From NCBI RefSeq assembly GCF_030818075.1, contig NZ_JAUSZZ010000001.1:248001-312000 (forward strand): a stretch of DNA of 64,000 bases. Reading direction: 5' to 3'. The notes below the pieces were generated by a model. The model was not told where the DNA came from. It did no database searches and was given only the letters and a program-made list of their open reading frames with translations. Positions 7,885-18,338 of the stretch are shown in pieces (the first letter of the stretch is position 1; the number at the start of each line of letters is the position of its first letter). Source of the DNA: Microbacterium proteolyticum (GTDB taxonomy: Bacteria > Actinomycetota > Actinomycetes > Actinomycetales > Microbacteriaceae). The translations under genes and the position numbers were made by a program.

Positions 7885-9160
7885 CCCCACCCCCGACTTC
7901 GGATCCGTCGATGCGCTCGAGGTGCCTCCGGTGTCTCTCGAGGCCGAGGCGGCGGCACTCGACACCGACGATCCTCTCGCGCATCACCGCGCGGCCTTCG
8001 TCGGCGCCGAGACGTCGCTGGTCTACTTCGACGGCAACTCGCTCGGGCGCCCCCCGCGCGCCACCGCCGACCGCCTCGCCCGCTTCGTCACCGACGAGTG
8101 GGGCGGTCGCCTCATCCGCGGGTGGGACGAGGCGTGGATGCAGCTCCCCTTCGAGATCGGCGACCGCATCGGGGCCGTGGCGCTGGGCGCGGCATCCGGT
8201 CAGACGGTCATCGGCGACTCGACCACGGTGCTGCTCTACAAGCTGCTGCGAGCGGCACTGGACGCGCAGACCGCCGCCGACCCTCGGCGCAACGAGATCG
8301 TCGTGGGGCGCGACGACTTCCCCACCGACCGGTATCTCGTGGAGGGCATCGCCGCCGAGCGCGGAGCCCGCGTCGTGTGGGTCGACGTCGACACCTCGCG
8401 CGGAGTGGATGCCGAGCTGCTCGGCGCCGCCGTGAACGAGCGCACCGCGGTGGTGCTGCTGAGCCACGTGTCGTACCGCTCCGGCTATCTCGCCGACGGC
8501 GCGGGCCTCACGCGCATCGCCCACGACGCCGGAGCCCTGGTGCTGTGGGACCTGTGCCACTCGGCGGGGTCTGTCCCGGTCGAGCTCGATGCGTGGGGAG
8601 CCGATCTCGCCGTCGGCTGCACGTACAAGTACCTCAACGGCGGACCGGGGTCGCCCGCTTTCGCGTACGTGGCCGACCGCCATCAGGGCACGCTGACGCA
8701 GCCCGTGCAGGGATGGATGGGTGCCGCGGACGTCTTCTCGATGGGGCCGGTGTACCGCCCCGCCGACGGCATGCGCCGGTTCCTGTCCGGCACGCCCCCG
8801 GTCCTGGCGATGATCGCGATGCAGGACACCCTCGACCTGCTCGACGAGGCGGGGATCGACGCGGTCCGGGCGAAGTCGACCGCGCTGACGGCGTTCGCGG
8901 TGCGGGTGGCCGACGGCATCCTGCGTCCCCTCGGGGTGCGGCTCGCCTCGCCGCGCGACGAGGCCGAGCGCGGTGGACACGTCACTCTCTCGCACCCGGC
9001 GATGCGGGCCGTGACCGCGCGGCTGTGGAAGGGCGATGTCATCCCCGACTACCGGGACCCCCACGGCCTGCGGATCGGACTCTCGCCTCTCTCGACGAGC
9101 TTCACCGAGACGCTCACCGGCCTGCACGCCGTCGCCGACGCGCTGCGCACGGAGAGCTGA
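7874..9160 (+). CDS. kynU: Kynureninase
   Basis: 428-residue PLP enzyme (fold type I) that cleaves L-kynurenine to anthranilate and alanine, or 3-hydroxykynurenine to 3-hydroxyanthranilate. Seen: FDGNSLGRPPRAT near the N-terminus, VVLLSHVSYRSGYL, LWDLCHSAGSVP, and CTYKYLNGGPGSPAF with the PLP-binding lysine at residue 252. GTG 7874 is preceded by GAGGAG (7861-7866) inside the upstream gene. Other kynurenine-pathway genes (dioxygenase, formamidase) are not in the window, so a catabolic or NAD-precursor role cannot be chosen. Confidence 0.93.
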   Translation: MSTDPTPDFGSVDALEVPPVSLEAEAAALDTDDPLAHHRAAFVGAETSLVYFDGNSLGRPPRATADRLARFVTDEWGGRLIRGWDEAWMQLPFEIGDRIGAVALGAASGQTVIGDSTTVLLYKLLRAALDAQTAADPRRNEIVVGRDDFPTDRYLVEGIAAERGARVVWVDVDTSRGVDAELLGAAVNERTAVVLLSHVSYRSGYLADGAGLTRIAHDAGALVLWDLCHSAGSVPVELDAWGADLAVGCTYKYLNGGPGSPAFAYVADRHQGTLTQPVQGWMGAADVFSMGPVYRPADGMRRFLSGTPPVLAMIAMQDTLDLLDEAGIDAVRAKSTALTAFAVRVADGILRPLGVRLASPRDEAERGGHVTLSHPAMRAVTARLWKGDVIPDYRDPHGLRIGLSPLSTSFTETLTGLHAVADALRTES

Positions 9161-9256
9161 GTCGGCCCCTCCCCACGAAGAGCGCACGCCTCCTCCCCAG
9201 GCGGACTTCCGGCGGAGTCCGGGGGCGCACATCGGGAGTCACGCGCCTGCGAGGGC

Positions 9257-9262
9257 TAGCCT
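9257..9262 (+). promoter_or_regulatory. -10-like hexamer TAGCCT, leaderless promoter of the antiporter gene
   Basis: TAGCCT lies 6 nt before ATG 9269. An identical hexamer with identical spacing precedes the tag gene. Confidence 0.5.
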
Positions 9263-9268
9263 CGGATC

Positions 9269-11017
9269 ATGCTCGATCCCCTCCTCGTCGTCATCGCCGG
9301 CGTCGTGGTGATCGCCCTCGCCACGGTGATCGGTCCGCGTTTCAACGTCGCGGGCCCCCTCGTGCTGCTCGCCGTCGGCGCGGGGATCAGCCTGCTGCCG
9401 TTCGTTCCGCCGTTCGCGGTGGATCCCGAGATCATCCTCGTGGGCGTCCTCCCCCCGCTGCTGTACTCCGCCGCCGTGCAACTTCCCGCCATCGAGTTCC
9501 GCCGCGACTTCGCGCCCATCGCCGGCCTGTCCGTCGTGCTCGTCGTCATCAGCTCCGTGCTGCTCGGACTCTTCTTCTGGGCCGTGATCCCCGGCCTCGG
9601 GCTCGCCCTCTCCATCGCCCTGGGGGCGATCCTCAGCCCGACGGATGCCGTGGCCACCTCGATCGCGAAGCGGCTGGGCATCTCGCCGCGCGTGGTCACG
9701 ATGCTCGAGGGCGAGAGCCTGCTCAACGACGCCACGGCGCTGGTGCTGCTGCGCACGGCGGTAGCCGCCGTGGCATCCGGATTCGCCTTCGGAGACGCGG
9801 TGGCGGACTTCGCGTGGGCCGTCGCGGTCGCCCTCGTGCTCGGCGCCGTGGTCGGGTGGGTCAACCTGCGGGTGCGCGAACGGGTCGCCAACCCCGCGGC
9901 GAACACGGCGCTCAGCTTCACCATCCCCTTCCTCGCCTACCTGCCCACCGAGCACCTCGGCGGATCGGGATTGGTCGCCGCGGTCGTCGCGGGCATCGTG
10001 ACCGGCCAGGGCGCCGCGCGCCGCTTCACCCCCGAGCAACGCATGAGCGACCGCCTGAACTGGCGGACGGTCGAGCTCGTGCTCGAGGGCGGGGTGTTCC
10101 TCGTCTTCGGTCTCGAACTCAAAGACATCGTCGGCGCGAACCTGCGTGAGCACGAGGGCCTCTGGCACGGGACGTGGCTGGCGCTGAGCGCGCTCGGGAT
10201 CGTGATGATCGTTCGCGGTCTCTGGGTGTCGGGGTTGATCTGGGTGCAGGGGCTTCGCGGGCGACGCCACGCGCGGAGCCAGGACCGGATCGAGGGGGCG
10301 CAGGAGCGGCTCGACCAGTTCGAGCAGGCCTACCGCGAGACGCCCGAGCGGTTCGGCATCCGGGCCGCGGATCCGGTCCGCACCCAGCGGCGGATCGGAT
10401 GGATGCGCACGCGCATCCGGCGCACGCTCGCCGATCTGGACTACTACCGCGACGCCCCGCTCGGGGCGCGCCACGGAACGGTCATCGTGTGGGCCGGCAT
10501 GCGCGGTGTCGTCACGCTCGCCGCCGCGCAGACGCTGCCGGGAGACACTCCGCAGCGCCCGCTGCTGATCTTCGTCGCGTTCCTGGTGGCGCTGTTCAGT
10601 CTGGTGCTGCAGGGGCTCACCCTCTCGCGCGTCGTGCGCGCGGTGGGTCTCTCCGGCGACGGCGGGGAGGGGCCGACGCGCGAGGAGCAGCGCGCCCTCG
10701 ACGCCGAGATGCGCGAGGCCGCGGGCGCCGCCCTGCGCGCGGGCGCTCTGCGGCGGCGAGACGGCGCGGTCTTCCCCGACGATCTGCTGCACCGCGCGGG
10801 CGCCCGCATCGTGCAGCCACCCGACGAAGACGCCTCGACACGGGTGCGCGACTTCCTCGAACTGCGACTCGCGTCGATCGAGGCGATGCGCCGCTGCCTG
10901 CACGATGCGGGACGCGACGGTCGCTACAGCACCGCGGCCCTGCGGCACGCGCTCGCCGAACTGGATGCCGATCAGCTCAGCCTCGAACTGCGACTCGACG
11001 ACGGCGACGAGGACTGA
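9269..11017 (+). CDS. Na+/H+ antiporter, CPA1 family
   Basis: 582-residue membrane exchanger of cations for protons. The first ~400 residues hold about 12 hydrophobic segments with family landmarks LGAILSPTDAVATS near residue 128, MLEGESLLNDATALVLL near 150, and a late MRGVVTLAAAQTLP. A hydrophilic stretch with many Arg/Glu (about residues 330-400) interrupts the membrane part. The ~130-residue cytoplasmic tail (after SLVLQGLTLSRVV) is typical of bacterial NhaP-like proteins. The start is ATG 9269, probably leaderless. It is a single gene. Confidence 0.93.
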   Translation: MLDPLLVVIAGVVVIALATVIGPRFNVAGPLVLLAVGAGISLLPFVPPFAVDPEIILVGVLPPLLYSAAVQLPAIEFRRDFAPIAGLSVVLVVISSVLLGLFFWAVIPGLGLALSIALGAILSPTDAVATSIAKRLGISPRVVTMLEGESLLNDATALVLLRTAVAAVASGFAFGDAVADFAWAVAVALVLGAVVGWVNLRVRERVANPAANTALSFTIPFLAYLPTEHLGGSGLVAAVVAGIVTGQGAARRFTPEQRMSDRLNWRTVELVLEGGVFLVFGLELKDIVGANLREHEGLWHGTWLALSALGIVMIVRGLWVSGLIWVQGLRGRRHARSQDRIEGAQERLDQFEQAYRETPERFGIRAADPVRTQRRIGWMRTRIRRTLADLDYYRDAPLGARHGTVIVWAGMRGVVTLAAAQTLPGDTPQRPLLIFVAFLVALFSLVLQGLTLSRVVRAVGLSGDGGEGPTREEQRALDAEMREAAGAALRAGALRRRDGAVFPDDLLHRAGARIVQPPDEDASTRVRDFLELRLASIEAMRRCLHDAGRDGRYSTAALRHALAELDADQLSLELRLDDGDED

Positions 11018-11114
11018 GGCCCGCTCGACCGATGCGCGCGGGCGGTGCCCGATTGCCGCCGCCGCGCGGGGACGATGCAGGGGGGCGTGAGGCAGAATGG
11101 AAGCGGAGGTCTCC

Positions 11115-11591
11115 ATGAGCGATTCGATCCCGACGCTGCCGTCATCCTCGGATGTCGCCGGGACCGGCACCGTGCCGCACGTGCACGACGCGGCCGAGTG
11201 CCCGAAGTGCTTCACCGAGCTTCAGGACGACCGCGACTGGTGGCGCGCGCGTCCCGCGGGTTCGCGGCTGGTGGGCCTGGTCGTCTCGCGCCCCGACATG
11301 CCCTCCGTCGTTCAGCAGCGCGACGATCTCACGCGCTTCGGGGTGCCGATCGAAGGCTTCCGTCATCCGGCGCCGGAGACCCTCGAGGATTGGGGGAACC
11401 GGCTCGATCGGTTCTTCGGCACGCTGAGCCGTGGCGATGTGCTCGTCGTCGCCAGCCTGCGCGCGCTCGGCGCGACCCGCGAAGACGAGACCCGCGCCAT
11501 CGCCGACCTTCGTCGGCGCGGCGTGATGGTGAAGGTGCTGCCGCACGGAGACCGGCACCTTCACGATGCGGCGGTGAGCACCCGCGGCTGA
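11115..11591 (+). CDS. Resolvase-like protein lacking the serine-recombinase active site
   Basis: 158 residues, probably cytoplasmic. About residues 50-145 follow the N-terminal resolvase fold: RLVGLVVSRPDMPSVVQQRD, then LDRFFGTLSRGDVLVVASLR and DETRAIADLRRRGVMVKVLP, matching the conserved LRxGDxLVVxxLxRL...LxxRGVxxxxL pattern. The usual Y-x-R-x-S with the nucleophilic serine is absent (SRPDMPS instead), and there is no C-terminal DNA-binding domain. The N-terminus has one CxxC (ECPKCF). A GGAGGT site precedes ATG 11115. Catalysis is unlikely; function unknown. The stop lies in the first unit of a 48-bp tandem array. Confidence 0.7.
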   Translation: MSDSIPTLPSSSDVAGTGTVPHVHDAAECPKCFTELQDDRDWWRARPAGSRLVGLVVSRPDMPSVVQQRDDLTRFGVPIEGFRHPAPETLEDWGNRLDRFFGTLSRGDVLVVASLRALGATREDETRAIADLRRRGVMVKVLPHGDRHLHDAAVSTRG

Positions 11592-11932
11592 CGGACGATC
11601 GGCACCCGCGCGGCGCGGCGCTGAGCACCCGCGGCCGACGCACGAGCATCCCCACCTGCACCATGCGGCGCTGAGCTCCCGCGGCCGACGCTGCAGTGTC
11701 CAGCTGCACGACGCCGCGCAGAGCGCCCGCGGCCGACGCACCAGGACCCCCCTGCCCGACGCGGCGCTGACCACCCGCGGCCGACGCACCAGGACCCCCC
11801 TGCCCGACGCGGCGCCGAGCACCCACGGCCGACGCACCAGGACCCCCCTGCCCGACGCGGCGCCGAGCACCCACGGCCGACGCACGACGATCCGCACCAG
11901 CCCGACGCGACGCTGAGCACCCGCGGCCGACG
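11546..11932. repeat. 48-bp tandem array, about eight units, overlapping the 3' end of the resolvase-like gene
   Basis: Units end in CACCCGCGGCCGACG or close variants at 11593, 11640, 11690, 11738, 11786, 11834, 11882 and 11932 (spacings 47, 50, 48, 48, 48, 48, 50). The first unit is the last coding part of the resolvase-like gene with its TGA (11589-11591), so the array is built from that 3' end. Units 4-7 are nearly identical (CACCAGGACCCCCCTGCCCG). No spacers are present. The rest up to 11986 shows nothing. Confidence 0.85.
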
Positions 11933-11986
11933 CGCGTGTTTCGCCGACCGTCCGGTCGAGACGCGAGAGCAGGGCCTGTCCGGGTG

Positions 11987-12378
11987 TCAGAGCTCTTCCG
12001 CTGATGCGGCCTGCGCGTCCCACGCGCCGCGGACGGAGGCGGTGTCGTAGATGATGTGCAGGGTCTGGATGCGACCGTCGGGTGCGAGCTCGGCGACGTC
12101 CACGACCGTGAACGGCGCCGGCGATCCGTCGGCGAGCACCCAATCGAACCGGAACCAGAAGCTGATGACGGGCGCGCCGGTGGCATCGTGCATCGCGCTG
12201 AGCAGAGTCAGACGCGATGAGGCCGTGTCCGCGAACAGCTCCGGGTAGAACTCAGCCGGACTCCGGGTTCCGTAGAGCGGCGAGTGCACCGTCGCCGACG
12301 GGGTGAAGAGCACCAGGACGCTCTCGAGATCGCTGCGCTCGAGGGCCGCAAGGTATCGGTCGACCAGGACGGACGGGC

Positions 12379-12382
<4 letters not shown>
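11987..12382 (-). CDS. SnoaL-like / NTF2-fold protein
   Basis: 131 residues of the nuclear-transport-factor-2 fold: SVLVDRYLAALERSDLESVL, FTPSATVHSPLYG, then beta strands FWFRFDWVLADGSPAPFTVV and IQTLHIIYDTASV. Family members are small cyclases, isomerases or ligand-binding proteins; nothing here fixes a substrate. The GTG at 12382 overlaps the TGA of the UvrA-like gene (GTGA, 12379-12382), so translation is coupled and the two products probably act in the same response. Confidence 0.85.
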
Positions 12383-14742
<2,360 letters not shown>

Positions 14743-14771
14743 GGGTGCCTCCTCGGGATCGTCCCCAGTGT

Positions 14772-14787
14772 GGCGGAGACCTCCGAC
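14772..14787. promoter_or_regulatory. Palindromic box 1 upstream of the UvrA-like gene
   Basis: GGCGGAGACCTCCGAC is a near-perfect palindrome 30 bp upstream of the GTG. A second, perfect copy is centred exactly 50 bp further up. It is a candidate operator. Confidence 0.4.
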
Positions 14788-14821
14788 ATCCGCGAGACGC
14801 CACGGAATCCGTGCGCACGAC

Positions 14822-14837
14822 GGCGGAGATCTCCGCC
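14822..14837. promoter_or_regulatory. Palindromic box 2 upstream of the UvrA-like gene
   Basis: GGCGGAGATCTCCGCC is a perfect 16-bp palindrome matching box 1 at 13 of 16 positions. It is a candidate regulator-binding site; no regulator gene is adjacent. Confidence 0.4.
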
Positions 14838-14983
14838 CTGGACCCCCGACACCGGCGTGTACGCCACACTTCCCGCCGCTGCGCACGCCGTGGCATCCGC
14901 CCGAACGACACACACCGCGGCATCCGCCCGAACGGCAGATGGCGCACACCAGACACCGCCCGCAGACGGCACCCGGAAACGAC

Positions 14984-15015
14984 GGTGCCCCCGCAGACGA
15001 ATCTGCGGGGGCACC
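14984..15015 (-). terminator. Hairpin terminator of the DEAD-box helicase gene
   Basis: Perfect 14-bp stem GGTGCCCCCGCAGA with a CGAA loop, starting 11 nt after the helicase stop. Only a short T-rich stretch follows on the minus strand, as is usual for actinobacterial terminators. Confidence 0.7.
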
Positions 15016-15026
15016 GGAAGAGCGTG

Positions 15027-16571
15027 TCAGCCCTGGGCGCGACGGTTCGTGCGAGGAGTGCGCGCGCCGACGACCATGCCGGTCGTGGGGGTACCGGATG
15101 CCGAGCGGCCCACGCCCTGCGTCCGACCGGCGCCCGCACCGGCACGCTGTCCGCCACCGGCACCCTGACCGCGACCGGCGCCGGAGCGCTGGCCCTGGCC
15201 GCGACCGCCCTGGGGAGCGTGACCCGCGGCCGCCGCCTCGGCCGGCTGGCCGGATCCGCCGCGACCGCGACGACGGCGCCCGCCGCCGGCCGGCGCGGCA
15301 TCCTGACCCTGCGCGCGCTCGGCGCGCTTGCGCTGCGCGTTCGCGCCCTGCGAGCGTCCGCCGCCCTGGGGCTGCGCGACGACCGGCTCGGGCTTGACGT
15401 ACGGTGCGACCTCGCCGACCAGTGCGACGACCTCGGGCGACGTGGGGGTCACCGGGGTGGGCGTGGCCGAGATCTTGGCCTTGCGCAGGATGTCGAGGGT
15501 GTCGCGACGCTGCTCGGGCAGCATGATCGTCACGACGTCGCCGGCCGTGCCGGCGCGGGCGGTGCGACCCGAACGGTGCAGGTACGCCTTGTGCTCGACG
15601 GGCGGGTCGACGTGGACGACGAGCTCGACGCCGTCGACGTGCACGCCGCGGGCGGCCACGTCGGTGGCGACGAGCACCTTCGCGCGGCCGTCGCCGAACG
15701 CGGCGAGGTTGCGGTCGCGCTGCGGCTGCGACAGGTTGCCGTGCAGGTCGACCGAGGGGATGCCGGCGGCCGTGAGCTGCTTGGCGAGCTTCTTCGCCTG
15801 GTGCTTGGTGCGCATGAACAGGATGCGACGAGCCGTACCCGACGCGAGCGTCTGCACGAGGTCCTTCTTGGCATCCGCATCGGCGGGCGCGAAGACGTGG
15901 TGGGTCATCGCGGCGACGTGGGAGTGCGCCTCGTCGACCGAGTGCAGCACCTCGTTACGGAGGAAGCGCTTGACCAGCTTGTCCACACCGTTGTCGAGCG
16001 TCGCCGAGAACAGCAGGCGCTGGCCGTCGGCGGGCGTGCGCGACAGCAGACGCGTGACGCCGGGGAGGAAGCCGAGGTCGGCCATGTGGTCGGCCTCGTC
16101 CAGAACGGTGATCTCGACGTCGCCCAGGTTCGCGAAGCCCTGGCCGATGAGGTCTTCGAGGCGACCGGGGCACGCGACGAGGATGTCGACGCCGGCGTTC
16201 AGGGCGTCGACCTGGCGCTTCTGGTTCACGCCGCCGTAGACGGTGGTGGTGACGAGACCGAAGGGGGCGGCGAGGGGCTTGATGACCTCGTCGATCTGGT
16301 TCGCCAGCTCGCGGGTCGGGGCGAGCACGAGGGCGCGCGGCTTCCGGCCGCGGCGGCGGTCGGTCTTCGACGCGAGGCGGGCGACGAGGGGCAGCGAGAA
16401 GGCGAGGGTCTTGCCCGAGCCGGTCTTGCCGCGGCCGAGCACGTCGCGACCGGCGAGCGTGTCGGGCAGGGTGTCGGCCTGGATCGGGAAGGGCTCGTTC
16501 TTGCCCTGCGCGGCGAGAACGTCGACGAGGGGGGCGGGCACGCCGAGGTCGGCGAAAGTCTGAGACGTCAT
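15027..16571 (-). CDS. DEAD-box ATP-dependent RNA helicase
   Basis: 514 residues. The Q motif region is FADLGVPAPLVDVLAAQG. Motif I is GKTGSGKTLAF near residue 50, Ia is APTRELANQI, DEAD is VLDEADHMADLGF and SAT is LFSATLDNG. Motif V is VATDVAARGVHVDGV and VI is HRSGRTARAG. The last ~110 residues are a Gly/Gln/Arg-rich tail that should bind RNA non-specifically. It unwinds short RNA duplexes in ribosome assembly or mRNA turnover, especially in the cold. ATG 16571 follows AGGAG. The ~240-bp upstream gap with a TAGACT hexamer (16740-16745, minus) suggests a long 5' leader, common in cold-inducible helicases. Confidence 0.92.
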   Translation of the reverse strand: MTSQTFADLGVPAPLVDVLAAQGKNEPFPIQADTLPDTLAGRDVLGRGKTGSGKTLAFSLPLVARLASKTDRRRGRKPRALVLAPTRELANQIDEVIKPLAAPFGLVTTTVYGGVNQKRQVDALNAGVDILVACPGRLEDLIGQGFANLGDVEITVLDEADHMADLGFLPGVTRLLSRTPADGQRLLFSATLDNGVDKLVKRFLRNEVLHSVDEAHSHVAAMTHHVFAPADADAKKDLVQTLASGTARRILFMRTKHQAKKLAKQLTAAGIPSVDLHGNLSQPQRDRNLAAFGDGRAKVLVATDVAARGVHVDGVELVVHVDPPVEHKAYLHRSGRTARAGTAGDVVTIMLPEQRRDTLDILRKAKISATPTPVTPTSPEVVALVGEVAPYVKPEPVVAQPQGGGRSQGANAQRKRAERAQGQDAAPAGGGRRRRGRGGSGQPAEAAAAGHAPQGGRGQGQRSGAGRGQGAGGGQRAGAGAGRTQGVGRSASGTPTTGMVVGARTPRTNRRAQG

Positions 16572-16802
16572 GGATACTCCTGCCGCGGCGCACGCGCGCA
16601 CGGCGGTTCGGGATGCCGCGATGCTGCGGCTGCAATGGGCGAAGGCGCCGGGTGGCGCATCCGTTCGCCGTGAAGGTCAAAGGCCCGAGAAGAAGGGGCC
16701 GGTGCGTTCGACGACGCTGGGAGCGAGAGCTCCGCGAATCAGTCTACCGGGTGAGACGCCGATCTCCCTCGCGCGGGGGATCCGTCGCCGCGCGGCCCGG
16801 CG

Positions 16803-16808
16803 TAGCGT
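16803..16808 (+). promoter_or_regulatory. -10-like hexamer TAGCGT before the small membrane protein gene
   Basis: TAGCGT lies 7 nt before ATG 16816, close to the 6-nt spacing seen at other leaderless genes here. Confidence 0.35.
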
Positions 16809-16815
16809 CGGAATC

Positions 16816-16947
16816 ATGGACACCTCATCGATGATCATGGGCGCCTCCATCGCGTCGGTCGCCTGGATCGCATTCCATCCCTGGGCGAAGCTTCGCCGCC
16901 TTCGCGAGATCGAGTCGCAGAGCGCCTCGGACACCCCCGACGCATAG
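16816..16947 (+). CDS. Small predicted membrane protein, 43 residues
   Basis: Short frame beginning MDTSSMIMGASIASVAWIAF, with one hydrophobic segment (about residues 6-22) followed by a basic/acidic tail KLRRLREIESQSASD. It has no recognised family. Support is the -10-like TAGCGT just upstream and a protein-like composition unlike the Arg/Ala-rich shadow frames around it. It lies between the helicase promoter region and the kinase gene. It may be a real single-pass protein, but length alone makes this uncertain. Confidence 0.45.
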   Translation: MDTSSMIMGASIASVAWIAFHPWAKLRRLREIESQSASDTPDA

Positions 16948-17027
16948 ACGACGGCCGCACCGACGTCGTCGCGCGGCGGTGCGCCAGCACCCCGCGACGT
17001 CGACGAGAGCCGCGCTGGACGGATCGC

Positions 17028-17618
17028 ATGAGTGCCGTCAGCATGGCTCTCATGTCTCGACCCGACACGGCGCTGATCTCCGCCATCGCCCGGATCGCGC
17101 GGACGACTCCCGTCGAGGGCGTTCGGATCGTGGGCATCGATGGTCCCGCAGGCTCCGGGAAGAGCACGCTCGCCGAACCTGTGGCGCGCACATTGGATGC
17201 TCCGCTCATCCAGGTCGACGACTTCGTCTCCTGGGGGGATTTCGCTGGGTGGTGGCCGCGTTTCGACCGACAGGTCGTCATGCCCCTCATGCAGGGACGC
17301 GACGCCACCTATCAGCAACGCGACTGGTCGGACTGGCGCGGTGACAGCCTCGGCTCGTGGCGCACCGTGACATGGAGTCCGTTCGTCGTGATCGAAGGGG
17401 TGACCTGCACACGCGCCGCCGTCGCCGATGTGCTCGCCTGTCGCGTCTGGGTGAACGCCCCGCCGCAGGAGCGCCTCGCCCGGGGACTGGCGCGAGACGG
17501 TGCCGAGCACCGCGACCTCTGGGAGCAGTGGATGCGCGAGGAGGATGCGTTCTTCGCGGCGGATGCCACGGCATCCCGCGCGGACGTGCACGTCCGCGCG
17601 GGGACGCCCGAGGGCTGA
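17028..17618 (+). CDS. P-loop nucleoside/uridine kinase-like protein
   Basis: 196 residues. Walker [19 protein letters not shown] is near residue 37, followed by the acidic motif APLIQVDDFVSWGDF and a later VVIEGVTCTRAAVADV, a pattern of the uridine kinase/phosphoribulokinase group. RVWVNAPPQERLARGLARDG is the lid region. It probably transfers phosphate from ATP to a small hydroxyl-bearing substrate; the substrate is not assignable. An alternative start is ATG 17043. The stop codon falls within a 17-bp tandem duplication, and the gene converges on tag. Confidence 0.8.
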   Translation: MSAVSMALMSRPDTALISAIARIARTTPVEGVRIVGIDGPAGSGKSTLAEPVARTLDAPLIQVDDFVSWGDFAGWWPRFDRQVVMPLMQGRDATYQQRDWSDWRGDSLGSWRTVTWSPFVVIEGVTCTRAAVADVLACRVWVNAPPQERLARGLARDGAEHRDLWEQWMREEDAFFAADATASRADVHVRAGTPEG

Positions 17619-17650
17619 CGGGCCTCGTGGGCTGACGGGCCTCGTGGGCT
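17612..17650. repeat. 17-bp tandem duplication across the convergent stops of the kinase gene and tag
   Basis: GGGCTGACGGGCCTCGT is repeated exactly at 17612-17628 and 17629-17645, and a third copy starts at 17646. The kinase TGA (17616-17618) is in the first unit, and the tag stop (17650-17652) is where the third unit breaks off. Confidence 0.75.
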
Positions 17651-18222
17651 CACGCGGATGCGCGCCAGCACCCCGCGACGTGGTCGTCGACCATGCCCGA
17701 CGACTGCATGAGCGCGTACATGGTCGTGGGGCCGACGAAGCGGAATCCGCGGCGACGCAGCTCCGTGCTCATCGCGGTCGACTCCGGCGTCACAGCCGGC
17801 ACGTCGGCGAAGGTCGTCGGCGGCTCGTGCACCGCGGGGGCGAACGACCACATCAGAGTGTCGAATTCACCCTCGGCCATGCCCGCGACGATCGAGGCGT
17901 TGCCGATCACGGCCTCGATCTTGCCGCGGTGGCGGATGATGCCGGCATCCTGGAGCAGACGTTCGACGTCGTCGGAGCCGAAGCCCGCCACGATGGCGGG
18001 CTCGAACCCGTGGAAGACCTCGCGGAAGCGCGGACGCTTGCGCAGGATGGTGATCCAGGCGAGACCCGCCTGAAAGCTCTCGAGGCTGAGCTTCTCGAAG
18101 AGCGGACGGTCGCCGCGTAATGTGGTGCCCCACTCCTCGTCGTGGTAGCGCTGATACTCGGCATCCGCTCCCGCCCATGCGCAGCGGGTGACGCCGTCGG
18201 AACCGATCGTGAGGTCGCTCAT
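17650..18222 (-). CDS. tag: DNA-3-methyladenine glycosylase I
   Basis: 190-residue base-excision repair enzyme that removes 3-methyladenine from alkylated DNA. Family signature: RCAWAGADAEYQRYHDEEWG at residues 13-32 with the zinc-ligand Cys and His, then LFEKLSLESFQAGLAWITIL, and near the C-terminus FRFVGPTTMYALMQSSGMVDDH with the remaining ligands. The length is normal. ATG 18222 has TAGCCT 6 nt upstream, so it is probably leaderless. Confidence 0.95.
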   Translation of the reverse strand: MSDLTIGSDGVTRCAWAGADAEYQRYHDEEWGTTLRGDRPLFEKLSLESFQAGLAWITILRKRPRFREVFHGFEPAIVAGFGSDDVERLLQDAGIIRHRGKIEAVIGNASIVAGMAEGEFDTLMWSFAPAVHEPPTTFADVPAVTPESTAMSTELRRRGFRFVGPTTMYALMQSSGMVDDHVAGCWRASA

Positions 18223-18228
18223 GACGCC

Positions 18229-18234
18229 AGGCTA
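18229..18234 (-). promoter_or_regulatory. -10-like hexamer TAGCCT, leaderless promoter of tag
   Basis: TAGCCT on the minus strand lies 6 nt before ATG 18222. Confidence 0.5.
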
Positions 18235-18338
18235 GGGTGTCTCCCGGAACCGCGGTGCGGACGCCGGGAGCTTCCCACACGAGGCTTCCGGGCGACCCGC
18301 ACCCCCACGACGGTGGACGAGGCGCCGACGGAGCATGG

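Noticed and set aside
11142..12143. Minus-strand frame with a repeated 16-residue peptide (VRRPWVLGAASGRGVL type) across the 48-bp array
   Set aside because: It is antisense to the resolvase-like gene and arises because the repeat length is a multiple of three in G+C-rich DNA; no ribosome site or family similarity.
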